A stretch of 64,000 nucleotides of DNA from Mycolicibacterium iranicum. Its GTDB lineage: Bacteria; Actinomycetota; Actinomycetes; Mycobacteriales; Mycobacteriaceae. A model generated the notes under the pieces. It did not search any database. It was not told the DNA's origin and was given only the letters and a program-made list of their open reading frames with translations. Position 1 is the first letter of the stretch, and the number at the start of each line of letters is the position of its first letter. A program made the translations under genes and the position numbers. Positions 57,847-64,000 of the stretch are shown piece after piece. Location of the stretch: assembly GCF_001650495.1 (NCBI RefSeq), contig NZ_LWCS01000021.1, positions 232,427 through 296,426 on the forward strand, in the 5' to 3' direction.

Positions 57847-58458
57847 GTGACTGACATGCGTGGCGCCTCTTCGGGCCTCAACCTTGTCGACTCGGTATAT
57901 GAGCGGTTGCTGGCCGAGCGGATCATCTTCCTGGGCTCCCAGGTCGACGACGACATCGCCAACCGGCTGTGCGCCCAGATCCTGCTGCTCTCGGCCGAGG
58001 ATCCGACGAAGGACATTCATCTCTACATCAACTCGCCCGGCGGCTCGATCAGCGCGGGCATGGCGATCTACGACACGATGGTGCTGGCCCCGTGTGACGT
58101 GGCGACGTACGCCATGGGCATGGCCGCGTCGATGGGTGAGTTCTTGCTCGCTGCGGGCACCAAGGGCAAGCGCTACGCCCTGCCCCACGCGCGCATCCTG
58201 ATGCACCAGCCGCTCGGCGGTATCACCGGCGGTGCTGCGGACATCGCGATCCAGGCCGAGCAGTTCTCCAGCATCAAAAAGGAGATGTTCCGCCTGAATG
58301 CGGAGTTCACCGGGCAGAGCATCGAGCGCATCGAGGCCGATTCCGATCGTGACCGGTGGTTCACGGCGCAGGAAGCGCTCGAATACGGCTTCGTCGATCA
58401 CATCATCACCAGCGTCACCATCAACGGCGACGGACCAGGAGCAGGAATCGACAAATGA
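57847..58458 (+). CDS. clpP1: ATP-dependent Clp protease proteolytic subunit 1
   Basis: This 203-residue serine protease subunit keeps the triad Ser95 ([10 protein letters not shown]), His120 (ILMHQPLGG) and Asp169 (SDRDRWF). [20 protein letters not shown] is the handle/oxyanion segment. GTG 57847 is chosen to give the mycobacterial ClpP1 N-terminus ([20 protein letters not shown]), which holds the propeptide. It forms the mixed ClpP1-ClpP2 tetradecamer that is essential in mycobacteria. Its stop overlaps the clpP2 ATG by four bases, so both subunits are made from one coupled message. Confidence 0.96.
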   Translation: MTDMRGASSGLNLVDSVYERLLAERIIFLGSQVDDDIANRLCAQILLLSAEDPTKDIHLYINSPGGSISAGMAIYDTMVLAPCDVATYAMGMAASMGEFLLAAGTKGKRYALPHARILMHQPLGGITGGAADIAIQAEQFSSIKKEMFRLNAEFTGQSIERIEADSDRDRWFTAQEALEYGFVDHIITSVTINGDGPGAGIDK

Positions 58459-59120
58459 CCGACAACTCGTCCATTCACCCGGCCCTGGATCCGCGCGTGC
58501 AGCCGCAGGCTCGCTACATCCTCCCGTCGTTCATCGAGCACTCGAGCTTCGGTGTCAAGGAATCCAACCCGTACAACAAGTTGTTCGAGGAACGCATCAT
58601 CTTCCTCGGCGTGCAGGTGGACGATGCGTCGGCCAACGACATCATGGCGCAGCTGCTGGTGCTCGAATCGCTGGATCCCGACCGCGACATCACGATGTAC
58701 ATCAACTCGCCCGGCGGTTCGTTCACGTCGCTGATGGCGATCTACGACACCATGCAGTACGTGCGTGCCGACATCCAGACGGTGTGCCTGGGACAGGCGG
58801 CCTCGGCCGCGGCTGTGCTGCTTGCCGCAGGCACCCCCGGCAAGCGCCTGGCGCTGCCGAACGCCCGTGTGCTCATCCACCAGCCTTCGCTGGGTGGTGT
58901 GATCCAGGGTCAGTTCTCGGACCTCGAGATCCAGGCCGCAGAGATCGAGCGCATGCGCACGCTGATGGAGGAGACGCTGTCGCGCCACACCGGAAAGCCC
59001 GCCGAGGTGATCCGCAAGGACACCGACCGCGACAAGATCCTGACTGCGGAGGCGGCCAAGGATTACGGCATCATCGACACGGTTTTGGAGTACCGGAAGC
59101 TGTCTGCGCAGAAGGGCTGA
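58455..59120 (+). CDS. clpP2: ATP-dependent Clp protease proteolytic subunit 2
   Basis: This 221-residue subunit has the nucleophile Ser117 in [11 protein letters not shown] and His142 in [10 protein letters not shown], with a longer N-terminal propeptide (residues 1-40, ending near [15 protein letters not shown]). [20 protein letters not shown] matches the family. It pairs with ClpP1; in mycobacteria ClpP2 contacts the ClpX or ClpC1 unfoldase. It starts at ATG 58455 overlapping the clpP1 stop and ends six bases before the convergent PPOX gene. Confidence 0.96.
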   Translation: MTDNSSIHPALDPRVQPQARYILPSFIEHSSFGVKESNPYNKLFEERIIFLGVQVDDASANDIMAQLLVLESLDPDRDITMYINSPGGSFTSLMAIYDTMQYVRADIQTVCLGQAASAAAVLLAAGTPGKRLALPNARVLIHQPSLGGVIQGQFSDLEIQAAEIERMRTLMEETLSRHTGKPAEVIRKDTDRDKILTAEAAKDYGIIDTVLEYRKLSAQKG

Positions 59121-59126
59121 CCAGCC

Positions 59127-59567
59127 TCAGCCGTTGCTGTAGATCCTCGTCGGCTCGACGAGGACGGCGCTGCGCCGCTGTTGACGCATCGTCGCGTCGT
59201 ATTCGTCCCAGTTGTCGTGGGTTCCGCCTGCCGCGGTGAAGATGTCTCGAAGCAGTGCGGCCAGTTCGTCGGATCCCAGCCACGGCTGGGGATCGTCGGG
59301 ACCGGCGAGCTCGGCGCGACCTTCGACGGTTGCCCACTGCCATCCCTTGCGGAAGGTGAGCGCGATCTGCGGGCGCACGCGCAGATTGGCCAGTTTCACC
59401 TTCCCGTAGGTGACGAATCCGAGCACCTCCCGTCCGGTGCACGGGTGCGTCAGCGGTCCTGCGTTGATGAGCGACGACTGGATGGTGTGGTCTGCGCGTA
59501 GCGTCGAGACGACGGCCAGGCCGTTGTCGCCGCTGGCGAGTGCGAATGCGTCCGCAAGGGTGGTCAT
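59127..59567 (-). CDS. PPOX-class F420/flavin-dependent oxidoreductase-like protein
   Basis: A 146-residue split-barrel protein of the pyridoxamine 5'-phosphate oxidase superfamily. Typical features are LAVVSTLRADHTIQSSLINA, VLGFVTYGKVKLANLRVRPQ and the strand KGWQWATVEGRAELAG. In mycobacteria many such proteins bind F420 or FMN; the binding residues for the cofactor cannot be decided by eye. It starts at ATG 59567 and is convergent with clpP2. The role is unknown. Confidence 0.8.
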   Translation of the reverse strand: MTTLADAFALASGDNGLAVVSTLRADHTIQSSLINAGPLTHPCTGREVLGFVTYGKVKLANLRVRPQIALTFRKGWQWATVEGRAELAGPDDPQPWLGSDELAALLRDIFTAAGGTHDNWDEYDATMRQQRRSAVLVEPTRIYSNG

Positions 59568-59700
59568 GCCCGCACACTACGGCGGGAACCGGCGGCAAAT
59601 GCCGCCAAAGCATGTCCCTGAGGCGTTCGCCCGTGTCACGCTGATATTCCACGCGGTCGTCAGTTTGCAGAGCGACTCTGGACCAGGGAGGGAGTACGCA

Positions 59701-59970
59701 ATGGGGGTACGGAAGATGGCAGCGGCCGCGCTGATCGCCGCGGCTGCCGGGACGGTGTTCCAGGCAGGAGTGGCACAGGCCCAGGAGCCTGTCTGTCCGG
59801 CGGGCACCTACTGGAATCCGGTCGCGGTGCGCTGCCTGCCCTACGGCGTGAACCCGGTCGTCGGCCCCGCAGGTCCCGTGGGTGCGGGTGGTGTCGTCGG
59901 ACCGGTGGGGCCCGGTCCCGTCGGTCCGGGACCGGTCGGTCCTGGTCCACTCGGTCCCGGACCGCGCTGA
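59701..59970 (+). CDS. small secreted Gly/Pro-rich protein
   Basis: The 89-residue peptide has a signal sequence (residues 1-27, KMAAAALIAAAAGTVFQAGV, ending AQA), then CPAGTYWNPVAVRCLPYG with a cysteine pair, and a Gly/Pro/Val repeat tail (GPVGPGPVGPGPLGPGPR). It is the mature form of a cell wall or secreted protein type common in mycobacteria; the function is unknown. GGGAGG lies before ATG 59701. The repeat tail suggests an extended, unfolded segment. Confidence 0.72.
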   Translation: MGVRKMAAAALIAAAAGTVFQAGVAQAQEPVCPAGTYWNPVAVRCLPYGVNPVVGPAGPVGAGGVVGPVGPGPVGPGPVGPGPLGPGPR

Positions 59971-60397
59971 CACCTCAAGGGGTCGAGGTCTGGGGCGGCT
60001 ACTCAGATTCGTGCGCCCAGCACTATCGCCGGCCAGCCACTGAGCCGAGCGGAATCCGCACGTAAACATCGTCGGCCTGCGTCCGGGGTCGCTCCGTGAA
60101 CGTGGGCCGGACACGTGCCGGTTACGTTTTCGTCGGACAGGTACTCTCGGTCGGGTAACGGCGGCGACACGCCAGAGACACGGTGGCGCGTTCCGCAGCC
60201 GCCCGGGACGAATCAGGCGATATGTTGTCGCAACCACATGTGAATACCACCGACGCTATTCGCCTTTATCGGTCGCACGGCGACGGAAACAGCGGGTAGC
60301 GTCGGGGCTACACACTTTGGTTGTGGTCCCGGTGCCCGGCACTAAGCGGCACGCAACGATTGTTATCGACAGCAACAGGAAGTAGGACCCCAGCACC
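59971..60397. other. 427-bp intergenic region upstream of clpX
   Basis: No convincing gene is seen. It must contain the clpX promoter. Several A/T-rich patches occur near 60220-60370, but none can be named with confidence. Confidence 0.5.
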
Positions 60398-61678
<1,281 letters not shown>

Positions 61679-61691
61679 CGCAGAGACCCCC

Positions 61692-61859
61692 TCACCGGGT
61701 GTGCACTGAGGGCTGTTCAGTCTGATCGGACTGACGGTCCTCAGTGCATTTCCGTCGCACGTGGGCGCCGTCGTCGGGCAGCCAGGCATCGCACACGGCG
61801 CTGGCGAGTCCCCACAGCAGGAACACGGCGACCGCGATGAACTGCAGCTCGTTGATCAT
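61692..61859 (-). CDS. tiny single-pass membrane protein, 55 aa, coupled to the GT1 gene
   Basis: Translation from ATG 61859 gives MINELQFIAVAVFLLWGLAS, then AVCDAWLPDDGAHVRRKC and a polar end. It has one hydrophobic helix (residues 6-22). The ATG shares bases with the TGA of the glycosyltransferase gene (61856-61858), the ATGA overlap seen for real coupled genes elsewhere here. The last part of its frame lies in the clpX-side terminator hairpin. It may anchor or assist the glycosyltransferase (inference). It is too short to assign to a family. Confidence 0.6.
   Translation of the reverse strand: MINELQFIAVAVFLLWGLASAVCDAWLPDDGAHVRRKCTEDRQSDQTEQPSVHTR
61702..61748. terminator. large hairpin between clpX and the glycosyltransferase operon
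   Basis: TGCACTGAGG (61702-61711) pairs with its exact complement (61739-61748), with an inner TCAGTC/GACTGA stem (61717-61722, 61729-61734). It lies 24 bases after the clpX stop and ends before TTTCCG; it should terminate both convergent transcripts. The 3' part of the 55-aa gene lies inside it. Confidence 0.75.
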
Positions 61860-63202
61860 GATTCCAGTCTTCTGGCTGGGAGGGTGCTAGTCCTGCGTAG
61901 TGGACTACCCGACTGCGAGGACCGTTCGCAGATGACTTCGTCGACGAGGGCCGCGATCTCGGCGACCCCGTCCTGGCGCGCGAAGGCCGCCTCCAGCCGG
62001 CGTGCGTTGCGCAGGAAGCGGTCATCGGTGAGGATCCGGCTCACCGCCGACCCCACCTCGGCAGCCGACGGGGTGCCGGTCTGGAGGTTGACGCCCGCGC
62101 CGGACCACGCCACGCGGGCCGCGACCTCCGGCTTGTCCTCGGTGCTGCCCGCGACCACGAGCGGCACCCCCGACGCGAGGGCGCGCTGGACCGCACCGTA
62201 ACCACCGTTGGTGACCATCACGTCGACCTTCGGCAGCAGCCGGTCGTGCGGGATGTGCGTGGCGACATGGGTGTTGTCCGGGATCGGGATCCGGAGGGTG
62301 CGGGGATCCCGCCCCCCGGTGCTGACCACGACAACGGCGTCGCTGTCGGCGAGCGCGGCGATCGTCGGCTCGATCAGCCGGGACATGTCGCGGTTGTCGA
62401 CGGTGCCCTGGGTGACGTGCACGACGGGGCGGCCCGCATCGAGCCTGTGCCACCACGGCGGCGGTTCGAACGTGTGGCAGGGCCGCGGCCGGACAGCTCC
62501 GACGAAGCGCACCGCCTGCGGCAGGTCGCCGCGCGGATACTCGAAGCTCGGCACCGTCGGCACGATCAAGCGATCCGCCAGTACCCCGACATCGAGCAGC
62601 GGGACCGGCAACGGCGCGGCACCCAGCGACGTCAACATCCGGTTGGCGGCATGTTGCGCTCTGCGCAGCAACACTTTCTGGGAGAACAGCGTCAGTCCCC
62701 GGTAGGCCCACCGGCCGGCTACCCATCTGGCCGGTGGCAGCCCCATTCCCGTCGGAGCGGTGTCGCGACTCGACAGAAGCAGGGGGGTGGGTGTGAAGGA
62801 GAGCAGCGGCGGGACGCCGCACCAGTTGCCGAGGATCAGCGGCAGTACTCCGAAAAACCCGTAGTCGACGATCATCGCGTCGTACTGCCGAGCGGCCAAC
62901 TCGTCACAGAGCTCTTTCATCTGGTGGGGCATTGGGCGCAGGAAGAGCCGGATGATGGCTTGGCTCATCCCGTCGATCCCGGAACGGGCGGCGCGTTGAC
63001 CGGAATCGAACGGTGCGTCGTCGAAGTCCGCGGCCGGCTGCAGCACGTGGTGTTTCGCCCCGACCTCACGGATGGCGTCTCCATGCGTGGGACCGGTCAT
63101 CACGGTGACGTGGTCGCCCCGGTTCACGAGATCCTCCGCCACCGCGAGCAGCGGTTCGGCGTGGCCGATCGGCGACAGTGCGGCAATCAGGATGGTGGCC
63201 AT
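61856..63202 (-). CDS. GT1-family (UGT/MGT-like) glycosyltransferase
   Basis: This 448-residue GT-B enzyme starts MATILIAALSPIGHAEPLLA and has the C-terminal donor region VVHVTQGTVDNRDMSRLIEP, followed by HIPHDRLLPKVDVMVTNGGYGAVQRALASGVPLVV, the PSPG-like UGT motif. His-Asp positions of GT1 enzymes lie near IGHAEP and the inner helix. It transfers a sugar to a small hydrophobic acceptor; the target is unknown. A close paralogue lies 12 bases upstream in transcription order (63215-64000) and a tiny membrane protein gene follows with overlap. Confidence 0.82.
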   Translation of the reverse strand: MATILIAALSPIGHAEPLLAVAEDLVNRGDHVTVMTGPTHGDAIREVGAKHHVLQPAADFDDAPFDSGQRAARSGIDGMSQAIIRLFLRPMPHQMKELCDELAARQYDAMIVDYGFFGVLPLILGNWCGVPPLLSFTPTPLLLSSRDTAPTGMGLPPARWVAGRWAYRGLTLFSQKVLLRRAQHAANRMLTSLGAAPLPVPLLDVGVLADRLIVPTVPSFEYPRGDLPQAVRFVGAVRPRPCHTFEPPPWWHRLDAGRPVVHVTQGTVDNRDMSRLIEPTIAALADSDAVVVVSTGGRDPRTLRIPIPDNTHVATHIPHDRLLPKVDVMVTNGGYGAVQRALASGVPLVVAGSTEDKPEVAARVAWSGAGVNLQTGTPSAAEVGSAVSRILTDDRFLRNARRLEAAFARQDGVAEIAALVDEVICERSSQSGSPLRRTSTLPARRLES

Positions 63203-63214
63203 CAGCGGGTCCCA

Positions 63215-64000
63215 TCAGGCCGTTTGCAGGCGGGGAGTTCTCTCAGAGATGGCCTCGTCGACGACGCCGGCGATCTCGGCGACGCTGTCGCGCGCGGCAT
63301 AGGCGCTCTGGAGTCGGCGGGCGTTGGCGCGGTATGTCCCGTCGGCCAGCACCGCACGCACGGCGCGCTGCACCTCCGCGGCACCGGGTGTGCCGGTGCG
63401 CAGATTGATTCCCGCGCCGAAGTATTCGACGCGGGCGGCCACCTCGGGCTTGTCTTCGGTCTTTCCCGCCACCACCATCGGCACACCGACGGACAGCGCC
63501 CGCTGCACGGCACCGTAACCGCCGTTGGTGACCATCACGTCTACCAGGGGCAGCAGTACATCGTGCGGGATAAATTCGGCCACAAAGACATTGGCGGGCA
63601 CCGTTGTCGCGATCTGGGATACCGGCCGGCCGCCGGTCGTGACGACGACGGTGACGTCTTCGCCGGCGAGTGCATTGATTGTCGGTTCGACCAGCCGGGT
63701 CAGGTCGGCGTTATCGATCGTGCCCTGCGTGACGTGCACGACCGGGCGGTCGTCCTTGAGGTCACCCCACCACGACGGGGCGATGAAGTTGTCACTGGGC
63801 AGCGGATTCACCGCACCGACGAACCGCACATGACTGGGCAGATCGCTGCGGTGGTACTCGAACTGCGGGATCGTCGGGACGATGACCCGGTCGGCGAGTG
63901 CGGCGCAATCCAGGACGAACACCGGCAGCTTCGGCAGACCCATCGCCTCGAGCATGCGGTCGGCGGCGCGGTGAGCCGGGCGCAGCATGATCTTCTGTGC
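63215..64000 (-). CDS. GT1-family glycosyltransferase paralogue (5' end outside window)
   Basis: The frame is open to the window edge, so the N-terminal half is missing; the visible 260 or so residues cover the linker and C-terminal donor domain. VVHVTQGTIDNADLTRLVEP and the PSPG-like region LLPLVDVMVTNGGYGAVQRA match the neighbour almost residue for residue in these segments, showing tandem duplication. The tail differs (SERTPRLQTA). It probably glycosylates a related acceptor and is co-transcribed with the neighbour. Confidence 0.8.
   Translation of the reverse strand, partial: AQKIMLRPAHRAADRMLEAMGLPKLPVFVLDCAALADRVIVPTIPQFEYHRSDLPSHVRFVGAVNPLPSDNFIAPSWWGDLKDDRPVVHVTQGTIDNADLTRLVEPTINALAGEDVTVVVTTGGRPVSQIATTVPANVFVAEFIPHDVLLPLVDVMVTNGGYGAVQRALSVGVPMVVAGKTEDKPEVAARVEYFGAGINLRTGTPGAAEVQRAVRAVLADGTYRANARRLQSAYAARDSVAEIAGVVDEAISERTPRLQTA

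Noticed and set aside
60128..60156. SigF promoter before clpX
   Set aside because: GTTTT and GGGTA are present but 22 bases apart, outside the 15-17 range.

Overview
The window is high-GC actinobacterial DNA. Its gene content and order match the chromosomal segment that in Mycobacterium tuberculosis runs from about Rv2507 down to Rv2457c (clpX), here in inverted orientation. Genes that follow this order are accD1-accA1-fadE19-MaoC-citE, echA14, a wax-ester/DGAT acyltransferase, plsC, plsB2, ssbB, ettA, gdh, a thioesterase, glbO, an HNH gene, the Rv2468A/Rv2468c pair, pepN, the Rv2466c-type oxidoreductase, rpiB, nei, tig, clpP1, clpP2 and clpX. Many genes here have no counterpart in that M. 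tuberculosis segment, and a typical fast-grower gene set is present (glycan cluster, allophanate hydrolase, GT1 tandem). A rapidly growing Mycolicibacterium-type species is the best guess. Locus names are recalled from memory; no search was run.

Layout. 1-3 kb: a truncated proline-rich membrane protein, an S9 peptidase, and two tiny membrane proteins behind a textbook SigF promoter. 3-9.7 kb: a TetR regulator divergent from a five-gene, translationally coupled branched-chain acyl-CoA (leucine-type) catabolic operon, with two matching palindromes in the divergent gap. 9.7-14 kb: a minus-strand group (crotonase, acyl-ACP thioesterase, methyltransferase, dienelactone hydrolase, NTF2-like) plus a TetR gene with 7-bp tandem repeats in front of it. 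14-19.2 kb: a glycan cluster (GT2, GT4-like, WcbI-type enzyme / GT4-like, methyltransferase) that ends at tRNA-Arg(TCT); past the tRNA lies a frameshifted PD-(D/E)XK nuclease gene. 19.8-25.2 kb: a lipid acyltransferase operon (WS/DGAT, HAD-PlsC, PlsB2). 25-36 kb: CopD-CtaG, SSB paralogue, EttA, the large NAD-glutamate dehydrogenase, a thioesterase and a conserved hypothetical. 36-40.3 kb: a minus-strand cluster of catalase-like protein, LuxR-STAND regulator and truncated haemoglobin O. 40-47.3 kb: HNH nuclease, CtaJ and PRSAF1 candidates for the respiratory supercomplex, a second HNH, PepN, DsbA-like oxidoreductase, deaminase and a 2OG-Fe oxygenase. 47.4-56 kb: rpiB, a GntR regulator and allophanate hydrolase that share an operator motif, nei, a Na+/H+ antiporter, secreted and hypothetical proteins, and tRNA-Gly. 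56-64 kb: tRNA-Pro, tig-clpP1-clpP2, a PPOX protein, a small secreted protein, clpX, and a minus-strand GT1 glycosyltransferase tandem with a tiny membrane protein.

The most unusual item is in PepN (42363-45086, minus). A complete LuxR/GerE-type helix-turn-helix of about 50 residues is embedded in frame in the N-terminal domain of an otherwise intact M1 aminopeptidase, at a loop just before the conserved MSTYL segment. The protein is longer than usual by about the size of this insert. Other points: paired operators (TetR at accD1; GntR at its own gene and at the amidase), a dispersed 15-bp hairpin repeat tandemised four times after the oxygenase gene, a crotonase lacking both catalytic glutamates, and a probable one-base frameshift in a tRNA-adjacent nuclease gene.
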